A stretch of DNA of 64,000 nucleotides, taken from the NCBI GenBank assembly GCA_902729315.2, contig LR746274.1, positions 1,488,001-1,552,000 of the forward strand, read 5' to 3'. Shown here in pieces: positions 44,689 through 57,200 of this stretch. Positions within the stretch are counted from its first letter, which is position 1. Each line of letters opens with the position of its first letter. A program made the position numbers and the translations under genes. The notes below the pieces were generated by a model. The model worked only from the letters and a program-made list of their open reading frames with translations, did not search any database and was not told the origin of the DNA. The stretch comes from Spirodela intermedia (lineage: Eukaryota; Streptophyta; Magnoliopsida; Alismatales; Araceae).

Positions 44689-45376
44689 CCTCCTCCGCCT
44701 TCCAGGGTTCTCCAAGAAGTTCTCTTCTCCTCCTCCAAGGAGAGGGAAAGCGAGTTGAATCGGGGCACTGAGTTAATGAGTCGTTTCCGTGACCCTTATT
44801 TGATAAATTAATTTAATTTTAATTACACATTTTTATTAGCCAAAACTCTCTCTCTCTCTCACTCTCTCTTCTGTCTCGCTCTTAGCTATCTGGGCTTGAT
44901 GGGCCGGGGCCCAGCCCATTTTAGTGACGTCGCTGACAAGACCTGTCATCCACGTGTCACGTTGCCTCGTGCCGTAACGATCACTGGGTCTGCGTTAGGT
45001 ACGTCTAGCGTCACACTCCGCCGTACGTGGCGGCGAGCAGGTCGAACATTTTGCAGGTGACGTCGTCTGCCGGCAGCAGTGGCAGCGCCGCCGCCGCCGC
45101 CGCCGCCGCCGCCGTCGGCGAGGAAGCAGGCGATGGGAGACGAGCTTTCGAGGGCATCGTCGGAGGAGCGAAGCAGGAACTGGGTCGAGCTCAGGGATGA
45201 ACAAAGACGCGGCACATCCAGAGTTTATTTGGAGCTTTCAGATCGAATCGATAACTCAGATTACAGACGAGAGAGAGAGAGAGAGAGAGAGAGGGATTAT
45301 TTGGGGAGGATGGATAGAGAGAGAGAAAGAGAGAGAGGGGGGGGAGAGAGAGAGAGAGAGAGAGAGAGAGCTCCAG
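44689..45376. other. PPR upstream region and ICE1-like 3' region
   Basis: Contains a CT-rich stretch at 44846-44870, TGACGTCG near 44925 and a CACGTGTC near 44951. A (CCG)n run lies at about 45087-45116. GA-rich tracts at 45268-45293 and 45311-45370 directly follow the ICE1-like stop codon, so they would be in its 3' UTR. No coding gene is supported. Confidence 0.55.
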
Positions 45377-47004
45377 TTAAATCGACGCTAGGCAGCCGGC
45401 GGAGTGGAGGAGCACCGCCTTGATCTCTTCGGCCCGGACGCGTGGGCTGTCGTTGCAGGGCTGCAAGAAGAATATGCTATGCTCTGTCAATCTGCTTGAA
45501 GAAGAAGGAGGGAAGAAAACAGAGGAAGAGGGAGCGGAGAAGACCTCGGCTCGGAAGATATCGAGAGCGAATCCATTGAAGCAGCTGATGACGGCCTGCT
45601 GGACGTCGAGGCCGAGGTTTTCGAGAGCTCTCATGGTGGCAAGCAGAAGCCCGGGCCTTCGGGGGCAGAACATGTGGATGTTGACGGCACGGCCCTCTCT
45701 TTCTCTCACTTCCACCTGCAGAGCAAGCGACTGAGCATGAGGAAGAACGAGGAAGAAGAAGATCTCTGGTCAACGGGGCTGACCTTCGGGAGCTGGCTGC
45801 TGGGGCTCGGCAGCGGGCTCGGGCAGAGCTCCTCCTTGACGCGGTGGGGGAGGGTGGGCGGTGTCGGAGTCAACGGGTGGAAGCTCGCAGCGCCGCCGCC
45901 GGGGAGAGGAGAGGAGGAGGGAGTCCCGGTAAGCTCGCCGTGGAGGTCATTGATCTTCTGCAGAAGCTCCTTCAGGTACTCGATGGCGTCCCCGAGGATC
46001 GACGCCCTGTCCATCTGCGGGAAATCCAGAGAGAGAGAGAGAGAGAGAGAGAGATCAGAAGGAAAACCAGCGCCGGCGAAGATCAGAGGCTCTGGTTTTC
46101 ATGGCGGCCCGCTCACCTTGCTGATCTTGGGGACGACGGACCTGAGCATGTACAGGCGGTCGTTGAGCTTCTTGCGCCGCCGCCTCTCCGCCATCAGGTT
46201 CTTCGCTGGCATCCCCTTCCTCTTCCCCTTGGGATCTCCTTCGCCGTTGTTGGCCCCCGGCGGCGTCGCCGTCTCGTCAGAGTCGTAATTCATGCCGGAG
46301 CAGTCGAAGCTGCCCTCGTCCACATCAATAAAGCCCCCCTCCTCTCTCTTGCCGCCGCCGAGCTCCGAGCTCTGGCGGAGGGCGGCAGCCCGCTTCTGGA
46401 AGAGAGTGGGCGGCGCCCCCAGCGGCGGGAGGATGTCCAGCGGCTGCAGAACCTTCGGCCGGTGGAAGAAGAAGGGCGAGCCCTCCACATCTCCGAAGGC
46501 CCTGGCAACGGCGGCGGCGCCGCCGCCGCCGTCTCCATCTGGGCACCCGCTGTTCAGCAAGAGGGCGGGGTTAGAAAGCTGGGCTCCAGCAAGGAAGTCG
46601 TGGTCGTCGGCGGCGGCACCGCCCCCGAGGTCGAAGCCTGCGGCGTCGAAGGGGTCGGAGCAGACGACGTTGAAGATGGAGGAGAGAGAAGCCCTGGTAT
46701 TATGGGGGAAGAAGGGCTGCGAGGAGGGCTCGAGGTTGAAGACGGAGGGCTGAGACTCTGAAGACGACGAGTCCGCCGACTGCAGCAGTATGCTCCCCGT
46801 CGGAGAAGGGTCGCCGGGGAAGCCGAAGCCCTGGTGGCGGGAGCCGCCGTCTCCGGCGGCGCCGCCATGGCCGAAGCACCAGTCGTCCTCAAGGATAGAC
46901 TTGAAGGTGGCCAACCCTAGCTCTCCCTTCCCCTCCCCTTCCTCCAGACCCCCTCCTCCTTCGTCTTCCTCCTCTCGCCCCACCCCTCCTTGCTCCATCC
47001 ACAT
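45377..47004 (-). CDS. ICE1: ICE1/SCREAM-like bHLH transcription factor, 4 exons
   Basis: ICE1/SCRM factors pair with SPCH, MUTE and FAMA in stomatal development and activate CBF genes in the cold. Exons: 47004-46117, 46014-45784, 45715-45545, 45460-45377; 1374 nt, 457 aa (Arabidopsis ICE1 is 494). Near the N-terminus is the family block [13 protein letters not shown] Gly/Ala/Asp-rich middle follows. The bHLH begins at about residue 266 with [20 protein letters not shown] and continues [10 protein letters not shown], where the family intron falls, then [29 protein letters not shown] holds a VKEE sequence matching the SUMO site consensus. The C-terminus has the ACT-like domain ([47 protein letters not shown]). 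Intron 3 (45544-45461) is 84 nt and open in frame. ICE1 and SCRM2 cannot be separated by eye. Confidence 0.94.
46031..46053. repeat. (GA)n tract in ICE1-like intron 1
   Basis: A short pure GA run sits within the 102-nt intron 1 (46116-46015), about 17 bp from its 3' splice site. On the sense strand it reads CT and therefore extends the pyrimidine tract. Confidence 0.75.
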
Positions 47005-48382
47005 CCCTCCTTCACCCTCCCCCGCTCCTTCTCTCTCTCTCTCACTCTTTCTCTCTCTACTGCTCTCTCTCCGTGAGAGGAAGCACTGAAACCCGAAACG
47101 GCTTCTCCTTTATGGAGCACCCTTTTCCTCCCCTGCCGCGTTTTCGGCAGTCACGCCATTAATCCCCTACTAACAGATTCTCATCCCCTCTCTCTCTATT
47201 TACTATTTTCAGCAGTGACGAGAGCAGGAGAGGACAAACTCTGGGCACAGGGCCATGGCAGAAAGGGGGCAATCACGAGGAAGTTCAACGTCTCGCCGGC
47301 GGAGGGGAGGTGACGAGCACATGGGAGTCTCATCATGACGCCGGAGGGCTGCCATCATTAAAAACCTCCTCCTGGAATTCTCAGAGCTCTCACTGCTGCT
47401 CCAGCGCCATGAAGAACCTCGGAGGAGAGAGAGAGAGAGAGTAAAGAAGAAGAAGAAGAAGAAGAAGAAATTCTCCATTTTGAAACCGGATTCCTGAGAA
47501 CTGGAGGAAATTTGCAGAAAATTCGAACCCACAAGGGAGGAGAGGAGGACAAGTGGCCGCCGCCGCCGCCTGCTTGATGTTATCCTGCTGGCTGGCAAGG
47601 TGGCGCGGTGGCCTCACGCCGGTGGGAGGGATCCGCCATTAAAATGGAAAGAGAGAGAAGAAGAGAGAGAGAGAGAGAGCGTTGCTGCATGTGTGGCAGA
47701 GAGAGGAAGAGGAATAAATTGTTGACAGGTTCCCATGTCCCCCGTGATCGCTCTCTATCACCGCACTTTCCTAGAGAGAGAGAGAGACGTTTCTATGATG
47801 CATGGATGCTGACGTGTCACTCGAGGAGAAAGCGGGACAGAGAGAGAGGATGCGTGCACACGTGCAGGGGGGAGGGGGGGTCGTGCCCAGCGCTACTGGT
47901 AGAAGTAAAAGTCATTTATATAAATTGCAATTATTTATGACAAAAAATTATGACGTTCACACGTAAGTACTTTTACGGATTTATCCCCGACAAAAGAATG
48001 GAAAAACATAAAACCGGGCCTTGTTACACGTTATTAATGGGCTTTTAAAAGAACGCGGCCCAAATTCAAAGCCCAATTATTGAGATCTGGCGCAGGCTGG
48101 GGCTGTGAGAATCGGTGTCCGGCCCGGCCCGCTGATTATCCCTACGGAGGAGGAAACCCTAATCAGTGGGCTGTGGAGAGAGAAACCCCCCCCCGGCTGA
48201 CGGCGCCGTAAGGGAGAGGAATACGGGAGGGAATTGCCCCACCTTGAGGGAATCCGCGATGGAAGAAAGCATTGAACTTTCGGACCCTACAAATCCCCCT
48301 CGCCGGCGATGTCCGCCGCCAACCCAGCGACGACGACGGCGGCGGCGGCGGCGGCGGCGACGACGGAAGAGGAGGAGGAGAG
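47005..48382. other. ICE1-like upstream region, GA/GAA-rich, no supported gene
   Basis: CT-rich sequence at 47033-47060 lies directly upstream of the ICE1-like start. GA and GAA runs occur at 47421-47440 and 47446-47468, and more GA at 47642-47680 and 47776-47786. The open frames here arise from simple repeats and GC-rich leader DNA. The motif AAACCCTAA at 48151-48159 resembles a telo-box. No protein family is recognised. Confidence 0.55.
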
Positions 48383-48481
48383 ATGAAGTTCCTGCTCCAG
48401 TTCCCCTGCTGTTCCTGCTTCTGCTTCATGGCGAACAAGAAGAAGGAGAAATCAGAGGAGGGCGAAGGCGGAGGGCGTTGA
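48383..48481 (+). CDS. Possible micro-ORF encoding a 32-residue Cys-rich N-terminus peptide
   Basis: The frame encodes MKFLLQFPCCSCFCFMANKK followed by a short Lys/Glu/Gly tail and a TGA. The beginning, MKFLLxF followed by cysteines, recalls the start of some small uncharacterised plant proteins, and a hydrophobic, cysteine-rich N-terminus could be lipid-modified. It lies after a GC-rich leader and before a (CT)n tract. I do not recognise the gene. It could be a first exon, an upstream ORF or chance. Confidence 0.25.
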   Translation: MKFLLQFPCCSCFCFMANKKKEKSEEGEGGGR

Positions 48482-48509
48482 CTTCTTCAGCCAGAAGATT
48501 CTTCCCTTC

Positions 48510-48510
<1 letters not shown>

Positions 48511-48549
<39 letters not shown>
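48511..48549. repeat. (CT)n simple repeat downstream of ACP
   Basis: A pure CT run of about 39 bp. It lies about 185 bp beyond the ACP stop codon and just after the micro-ORF at 48383-48481. Confidence 0.85.
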
Positions 48550-48551
<2 letters not shown>

Positions 48552-48732
48552 TTGTCAAAAGGAAAAGGTCGGAATTCGGCACTGCTTCTCGATTAAAAAG
48601 ATGGGAAGATGTTAAAAATTTGGTTCGATCATCTAAGGCTAGAAGCGCAAACCAGAGGTCAAACTCTCGAACAGGAAAACTGGAGGCTACCCAAATCCAA
48701 GATCACTTGAAAATAGAGGCGATGCGGCTCCA

Positions 48733-50087
48733 TTATTTCTTCGGAGCTCCTGCGCCAGCCTGAGCAGCCTTCGGAGCTTCCTTGTGCCCTTGAGCAGTCT
48801 TGATTCTCTCCTCGTCCTCGCTCTCGCTCCCGCTATCGGACTCTTCGTCTGTCTCGCCATTCGCCTGTACGAGAGACTCTATCAGATCCGCCGCCTCCTG
48901 CACGGTGGTGATGCTCGGAGAGGAGTCTTCATTCACGGTGATCCCAAACTGCTCTTCCAGTTCCATGACGATCTCCACCTGAGATAATAAGCGGCGGGGG
49001 GGTTCAGGATCACGGGGGCAACCTGTTCGATAAAATGTTTGTTGAGATGGAAGATGGAGAAAAGATGCTTGTGGAAGGGCTCGCGGGGTGAGCTCACAGT
49101 GTCCAGGGAGTCGGCGCCCAACTCAGCAAACTTGGATTCAGCGGTGACTTCTTTTTTCTCGTCCAATGCTAGTTGGGACCTGACGATCTCGCATATCTTC
49201 GCCACGGTTTCAGGTTTGGCCTGCAGCGTTATTGACAGGAATCGGATGAGTCACGTCTTCTTCATCTTTTTTTCTTCTTCTTCTTCCTCGGAGGGTGCGA
49301 TCTGAATGGAATCGCAACGTTCGGGGGAGGGGGAAAGAGATATACATACTGCGCAGCAGATTTGAAGGCGCGGCGCCGCCTTCATGGAGGGAAAGGCCCC
49401 CTTGGAGATGCCGAAGGATACCAGGTTCACCATGGGGAACTTTCCGGGAACCTGCAAGAATACGTGAATTAGGGGGGAATCCTAAGCATCTAAAATCCCG
49501 ACAAATGTAACTAACTTTTCCACCGAAGCTTGTGCAGGAAATTCTTAAGAGTGGATCGAATTCTGATTTTGCAGATAGACCAGTGGAAACTCGCCGAAAA
49601 AACATATCACAGATCAAATTCTTAACGTAGTTGCCCAGCGCGGATCGACCTAGAACAACTTCATTCGTGAGGACGTCCGCAGGAAGATTTTTCCGTCTGT
49701 GTGCAGATGAACTAAACTTAATGACACTGGAAACATTGGAATAGAGAGATTCCGCCTAGGTGGAAACACAACACGGAGGATTTACGAACCCTAAACGAGA
49801 CGAGCTAACAAGATCTTCGCAAGGAAGTCAGATAGCAGGAAGGGGAAAACAATAACAGACCATCAAATCAATACAGTTGGCAGATTCCAAAATCCAGAAA
49901 ACAAAGCAACTCCTGCAGATCTGATTTCCATCGCCATACAAGGAATAAGCCGCGAGCAACAGGCGGAGATCCGTCCTCGAATGAAATAGAAAATTATAGG
50001 TACCAGAGGCGGAAAGATTCAGACCTGAACGCCCCGAACAACCGCCGGCGAGCAGATCCCGGAGATGTTGCTGTAGGCGGAAGCCAT
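48733..50087 (-). CDS. ACP: Plastid acyl carrier protein with acidic C-terminal extension, 4 exons
   Basis: ACP carries growing acyl chains on a phosphopantetheine arm during plastid fatty acid synthesis. Exons: 50087-50025, 49451-49350, 49220-49098, 48978-48733; 534 nt, 177 aa. The first two exons encode a transit peptide ([20 protein letters not shown], then Lys/Arg/Ser-rich sequence). The mature part starts [20 protein letters not shown]. The phosphopantetheine serine is in [16 protein letters not shown] (about residue 93), and the ACP fold ends around [10 protein letters not shown] (about residue 133). About 40 further residues follow, beginning [20 protein letters not shown] and ending in an Ala/Gly/Lys-rich stretch. 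Ordinary plastid ACPs stop near the ESLV position, so this tail is unusual. It is encoded in the same exon without a frameshift in the conserved part. Four exons match plant plastid ACP genes. Confidence 0.95.
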
Positions 50088-50751
50088 CTCGGAAGCTCGA
50101 AGGCGGAGGAGGAGAGATCTGCGGAAGGCGGATGGAGCCTGAGCACCGAGTTTCTAGTGGACGACTGTTGGGGAAAGAGGCAGAGGGAGATGATAAGGAG
50201 TGGCAGAGAGGAGGAGAGAGAGTCTTGTGGCTGGAGCGGCCGGCAAATCCGATTCTAATCCGTTTATGACGTGTCAAGTTGATCTATCCCGGCCCCACTA
50301 GGAAATCAACACTCAACGGACGGTCCCCGATCCATCCGACCCTTTTTCTTATCTTATTTTTTTATCTTTACCAGGACGCTAAAATCCAGCTCACCGTTTA
50401 AAAAAAAAATCAGGCAAATTTTTATTCATGTGAAATATGGGTGATCTGAGATGGGCCCCACTCCTGGGCTAGAACGCTCAACTGCCGGGGCATAAATGCA
50501 ATTTTTTCCCCCTCCATAAACGCCCAACTATTCATGACAACGCCTTGGAACAAAAAGCATTTTTTTTGTAGAAAAAAAAATTATAGAAAGAACTGGCCAA
50601 AATGCTCTTAAATTACAAGAATTGTGAATTAAAAAAAAATAAGTAAATCGAGGTAGACAAGAAGAGTATCGTCTTCTACCTAATAACCAACGGCATGATT
50701 GTCAATCACTTAATCAAGATGAACTCTAAGAACTACAATGGTGATAAATAA

Positions 50752-50811
<60 letters not shown>

Positions 50812-51289
50812 TCTACGCCTAAGAAGAGAGACTGGGAGAGAGCCCATGCCTGAGAAGAGAGAGAGACCGGGAGAAAGCCCACGCCTTAGAAGAGAAATTG
50901 GCAATGTATTCCAACTGAAGCCCATGAGATTAAGGTCTCCCTTGCCCCCAGTTTATGGGCTTTCCCCTGTCAGGCCCGGCCCAATTCTGCCACCAAGATC
51001 CTACGAAATATCCGCGTAAAAGCGGAATCCATTCCGCACACCAAGCGCTCCTCAAATCTGCGAAGCTTGTCCGGTCGAGGGCAGTGGCTCCCCCATATCT
51101 CCGAGCCCGGAGGAACAGCAAGAATTTTAATTGCCTACTCCATCGCCCTATCTCCAAGTCCGGAGGATCCCCTTCCATCAGACCCTGAAGGCGCTCGGTG
51201 GGCCGCGCTCTCCGCTTTCCGGGGATTCTTCCGCGGGTCGCCGGAGTTATCGCGAATGGCATGCTGAGGGACACCAGTTGCTCTGGAAA
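50088..51289. promoter_or_regulatory. Divergent promoter region between ACP (-) and poly(A) polymerase (+)
   Basis: The two genes start back to back with 1.2 kb between start codons. The region contains a (TG)n-(AG)n compound repeat at 50752-50808 and a three-copy short tandem of about 31-35 bp at 50813-50905. The segment 50950-51289 is less AT-rich and open in several frames; it is probably the poly(A) polymerase leader. No other gene is supported. Confidence 0.5.
50752..50905. repeat. (TG)n(AG)n microsatellite followed by short tandem repeat
   Basis: A TG run is followed directly by an AG run. Next come three diverged copies of a unit like CGCCTAAGAAGAGAGACTGGGAGAGAGCCC, beginning near 50815, 50847 and 50881. 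Confidence 0.75.
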
Positions 51290-54200
51290 ATGGCGGTATC
51301 TGGCCTGGGAGTTGTGTGCAGGAGCGAACTCCACCTGTGCCCCGGCCTGGTCTACTGCGTTCGCCGGGTTCGCAGTTTCCACACGCCGCCGCTTTTATTC
51401 TCCAGTTTGTCTGTACTCATCTCCTCCAAGAGGTACAGACGCCGGGCTCCTAATTTCCCGCTGGGGAATTCTCGGCAGTTTCGCCGCCACAGTTCAGCAG
51501 CGGCTGTTGAAGTCCTAGCCGAGCCGGAGGAGATAGCAGCGAGCGGACGCCGTGATAATGCTTCAGTCTCTTCGTCTCGTTCTAGCGGAAGAGGTGGACG
51601 AAACGTCATTTTCTTCATCTTTTTGCCTTGCTGAGTTTTGTAAGAGGATTCAATTCGCCAATAATTAGGCCCTCGATAAAGAAGCCTGACGAGCACGATT
51701 GCCTGATTTCGGCTGCTTTAATGCCTTTCGTTTGAACTTCTTGCAGTTTCCGAGTCCCGTGGTTGTCCGGAATGGAGAAAGTTAAGCTCGAAAGAACTGG
51801 GCATCAAGACTTCGATGATTACAAAGGCGACGAAATCTGTGATGAACGTCCTTCGGAAGAAAGGTATTTCCTTCTTCTAACACTTGGCTCACCATCTTTT
51901 TGGCTGCTGTCACCGAGTCACGGCATTCATGGAGCATACTAGTTCAAGCTTTTTTTTTTTCCCTGTCCAGGTCACGAAGTATACTTAGTCGGAGGCTGTG
52001 TCCGGGATCTTATACTAAAGAAAACACCGAAAGATTTTGATGTCATAACCACCGCCGATCTTAAAGAGGTTCGCTCCTCCCTGGTTTTTCTATGAATTTT
52101 CTTGGGCAATTCATTACTCCGGTGGAATGTAGCATTTTACAGGATGCTCTCTTTTCTCGGGAAACTTTTTGTGTTTATTGGAATCATTTGTGGAAATGGA
52201 ATTCATCCTGGATCAACAATGCAACAAAAATTGGCGTTTATCATTTCTTGGCAGCGACCTTAGAAATCGCCACTGAACCTTGAAGGGCATACAATGAGTG
52301 TTCTTCCGATAGGATCCAATCATTTGATTCTGTTTGGCCGTAGATCACTTCTAAATGATCAAATCTCTGATTTTGGAAAAAAAAAAATCTGCCTGAACTG
52401 TTTTTTATGCATCACAAATTTAAATGTTGGTGGGAAGGGTGTTGAACTGGCAAGAATCAAAATTATCGTGTTCCATCTTTTAGAGAAAATGTGAGGAACT
52501 TAAGGGCAATTGGCTATCCGGTTCACACATTGATCGGCTCGTTGTTCATCTATCTGACTGGGCATTTTCTGTCAGATTTCAAGTTGGCGCTTGCATCTGT
52601 GGCTATACCATTTCAGAACGAAATGATCTTTATCTGGAATAATTTCCCTTCACTGGAAAATATTCTGAGCAGGGGCTAGATAGGCTTGATTTGTTACTGA
52701 TTAACACATACAAATGTATTTAGTCTACACTGATTAACCCATTACGGGAACTATACACATTCGCCCTCCGTGACCATTCATGGTCATTCAAGCCTCGCAA
52801 AAGAGAGCATGGAATCTGCCTAACACCCTGAGCTCCCCTATCTTCTGTCTCTGAGGACCCTGTTTGTTGGAACATATATGGTGATATGCTAACTGGAACT
52901 GAATCAACCTGACCCCAGGCAAAGGCCAAATCAGCCGTGGCTGAGCCCTAAGGCAGCATCTTTTGTTAGAGTTGGAGGAGCATGAGAAATATGCGAACGA
53001 GTTTTCTGATGATTAGTTCTATCTCTTACATCTTTGGTGAATTTTAGACAAGAATCTGAAATGGGTTATCGATCTTTTAACATTAGATTCTTCTATGTAA
53101 GACTACTCTAGCACCTTAAAGGCACAAGGTCTTGTGCCACAGTATGAAACATGCACCTGCAAATAGGAAGCTGGAGTAGAAGAATAAGAGGAAAGGCCAT
53201 CATATCTTGGATATAATTTGGGTTCTGGACACATTGCCAAGCCTTCAGAAGCTGCTCGTAGTTGAGAACTTTGATTACATAACGCTGAGAACTCAGTGGT
53301 TGAGGGGGTGTGACAATAATAATCATTGGCATCCACAACAACAAACTCAACCGAGTTAGCAAAGTGCAGCAGTAGTTTGATCCCAATTTTTTTTGCTAGG
53401 ATGGATTGGATAAGATGACCTAACCTAGAGACCAACCGTAGAGCCAATAGAAGGTTTAACTCAATGCTTCATTTGCTAGTGCAAAGAAGAAACCTCGTAG
53501 CACCTATTGGGTTCTTTTTCGTTTCCTATCTAGAAATTGGTAGGATTAGAGGGATATAGAGAGTAAATTGTTTGCTTTTGACAAAAGCCCCTATCAACTG
53601 AAGCGTTAATATGGGAACTAAATTGTTATAGCCTTATGGTTGCAGTCTGCCCAAGTTAAAGTAATATGCATAGTGGGGCATACCATGTGATTCAGCGCTG
53701 AGTCAAACACTGTCAACTGAATTATTTTACACACAGAAATTCTGATTGTTGAATTAGCCTGACTTTTGGTTCCCTGATTCACAGTGCATAGTAATTGCCT
53801 TTTTTTGCCACATTCTCCAGATTTTTATGAAAATGGTCTTATAATTATTACTTGAACAAATGTGCGCAGGTATTGAGAGCATTTTCTCGGTGTGAAATTG
53901 TTGGAAAACGATTTCCCATTTGCCATGTCCATGTCAATGATTCCATCGTGGAGGTTTGTGTTCCTTTCATCTTCTTTCTAGATTGGCTTAGGCTTTCTAC
54001 TGCTGTGGATATTTCAATTATGAGAACTCTTCGGTGTTCAGTTAGATTATTGGTCCCTTGTCTTTGTTCTCTCATGTGGTGTTTGTTAACTAGGATTTCT
54101 ATGTATGTGTGAAATAGGTTTCAAGCTTCAGCACCTCCGCAAGGAAATCCTACAGGAGTCCGACAATTCTCAGAAAACCCCCTGACTGCAGTGACCGCGA

Positions 54201-57200
54201 TTATGTTCGCTGGAGAAATTGTTTGGCACGTGACTTCACGATTAACGGGTTGCTAATTGATCTTTTCTCTTGCACGTTTGAATATTCTGCCATTTTGTTT
54301 GAAGTTATTGCGTTAGATTCTAATGTCCTGAAATTCGAATAAAGCATTCTTCATTATCCAGATAATAAAAAATGATTTAAAAGGATATAATTGATGAATG
54401 TGTTAATGGCTGTTGCTCATGTTGCTGCACTTTTTCCTTTTATTCGGGAAAGATAGAAAACTCAATGCAGTGGCAGCAGCTTGGCTTCCAGCCTGTAGTT
54501 TTGGAAGGATACTGTACTTTAGGCAAGAAAGATCCAACTGCATGATTTTTCTGGGAGGAACTACATATTCAATCAATTATATTATATATTTGGCATTTTC
54601 TCCAGTCTAAGTTAATATTTTCTTTTGTGCAGGTTAATGTATGATCCCTACTCAAATATAGTTTATGACTACACTGGCGGCATGGAAGATATTAAAAAGG
54701 CTAAAGTGTGCATGTATCTCTTAAATAGGTCTTGTTTTCAAATCTCTGCTTCACACCAGCAATGCTAATTTCTGCTGGTTTCCTACAGGTTCGGACTGTC
54801 ATCCCTGCAGATACATCTTTCACAGAGGATTGTGGTGAGTATCAATGCATCATCTTGTCCTTTCAAGCATATTTTCTTTACTAGGGACGATATACCACAG
54901 AAAGCTGTCTTCATTGCGAGGATTCTTGTTCAATTAAGGCAAATGCTATTTTGATACAGCTCGAATTCTACGCGCCGTCAGAATTGCAGCTCGTTTAGGC
55001 TTTCGTTTTACCAGGGAAACAGCACACTCTCTGAAGGATTATTCTTTCTCTGTGCTGAGACTTGACAAGGTGCTGTGTTTGTTTTGCTCAGGTTTATGTA
55101 ATACTTTTGTGTTGTGCTCTCGTACTGAATTTGTTACTCTTTTTTTGCATGCTTCAGGGAAGACTCCTGATGGAAATGAATTACATGCTTGCATATGGAT
55201 CCGCAGAAGCTTCGTTGCGGCTACTGTGGAAATTTGGGCTTTTGGAGGTTCTTTTACCCATCCAGGTGCAGGCCCAACCTCGCAGTGCCCATGTCATTGC
55301 CTTTTCCTGTAATCCGTTTATGCGTCTGAAACATCTTTCAGATTACTGTGATGTGATTGCATTGCACAGGCTGCATACTTTGTCTCACGAGGATTTCGAA
55401 GACGTGACAAACGATCAAATATGTTACTGGTATGTGTTACGATCTTCCTTGCTAGCTAGCTATATAGACTTCAATGCCAAACACACCTGCTCCGTTTTTT
55501 CTGACACTCAGTTAGTCTGTGGCACCATTCCTTTCTTCACGTGAATCCAAGTAGCTACATATTGTATTTTGTTTTTGATCTTGGAGAAAATATTTTTTAA
55601 GCTGCGGTTTTCGCCCCCATTGGATTTTCCGAATTTATATGGGCTGCACTATTTGCACTATTTATATATTTCTCCTTGGGCAACATTGGTGTGTCTATTT
55701 CATCACCCGTCATTTATGCTTAAGAGGTAAGCTAGGAAGGAGCTAATCCATAATTCTTAATGTGATCCATGCGGTATTAATCCGACAACGATTGGATCTG
55801 AGTTTCTGCAAGCATTGTAACCTTAGTTTGAATGTCTTCCATCAGTCGCTGACGAGCTGCAATTCTTGACATCCTGCTTTGAAAAGACATAATGATCCTA
55901 CTGATTAATTTATTTATTTTTTTAATGTTTTCGCAGGTTTTGTTCTCCAATTTAGACCATCTGCTTGCACCCGATAGACCATGCCATAGTAGCCTGTGGT
56001 AAGTGCAGCGGTGCACTATTAGTTTTGTTTGAAGACTGCTGACGAGTTTCTGCTGTGTACACGATGGTTCTGATGGTGAAGAAGTCACCGTTGGTAGACC
56101 TGTGATCCCCACTGCCATATCCTGTTCATTTGCCTCTGGTTTTGTCGTACATACAGATGTAGAGATTATTGCGGAATGTGTAGCAGAACCCAATATTAAA
56201 TGAAAAATAGTGATTCATGATTAGCTAGCGCCACTAACACTCAGGAAACCAGCTGGAGAAAAATCACAAGGCCTCTCTGTGTTGTGTGGTGTTCGGCAGC
56301 TCAAAGCACTACAAAGTTGTGGATTTCGTGTCGAACACATGGTAGGATACTGAAAGATAGAACTAAAAAATTGATAAGAATGGTAGAAAGCTCTGTTGCG
56401 CCGACCAACCTGGAACTTGGAGAGGAACTACCGTATTGACTTGGCCATATAGCTCATGCACCAGTTTTGGTACCTATCATCAAGAGAGAAACTTGCATTC
56501 TTGCAGTCAGAACATGAAAGAAATTGAGAACTTGAGAAATCTTCTGGAGCTGCCGAAGATGGAAGATCTGGCTCCTTACAGTATCCGGTGGGGTAGGATT
56601 GTGATTAACATCGATGTGAACCAGATTGACCCTTCATTTCCCCTTCTCAGAATCTCTCTATGTTTTTTCAATCTTTTCCTTTGTGTTCTTTATAAAGAAA
56701 TCCCCTTTCGTTGGTGAATGCACACAATTGTTTGGAAAAAAGGCCTCGAGACCAGTGCTAGCCAACTGTTGTTCTTTAATGAGAAGCTGAGGTCGTCTTT
56801 GATTGTAAAACGCTGTCGATTCGAAGCAGCTGTGATCATATCCAATGCTATCTTTCTTTTTGAAGAACTTTCCGTGTCAAACAGTTTAATTCTGGCTTTG
56901 CAGGGTCGCCATGTTAGCATTCCATCAGGCTCTGGTGGATGAGCCTCGAGATCCTTTGGTAATCGCCACATTCTCCCTCGCCCTCCACAATGGAGGGGAC
57001 TTATCAGAAGCTGTAAAGATAGCGAGGAGGATCAGACATTGCCATGATCCAACCTTCTCTGAGCTCCTGGAACCCCGAGAAATGGACGCCGACGAGCTGG
57101 AGGGCGAGGTTCTGGATCTGTTGTCGTCTGTGAAATCTGCCCTGAGTCTGATGACAGATGAGAACCACGTTGCACAAGCCATGGCTAAGTACCCTCAGGC

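Noticed and set aside
45844-46761. 305-codon open frame on the plus strand over the ICE1-like gene
   Set aside because: Antisense to a GC-rich exon 1; it begins at a non-standard start and shows no family motif, while the minus strand encodes a clear bHLH protein.
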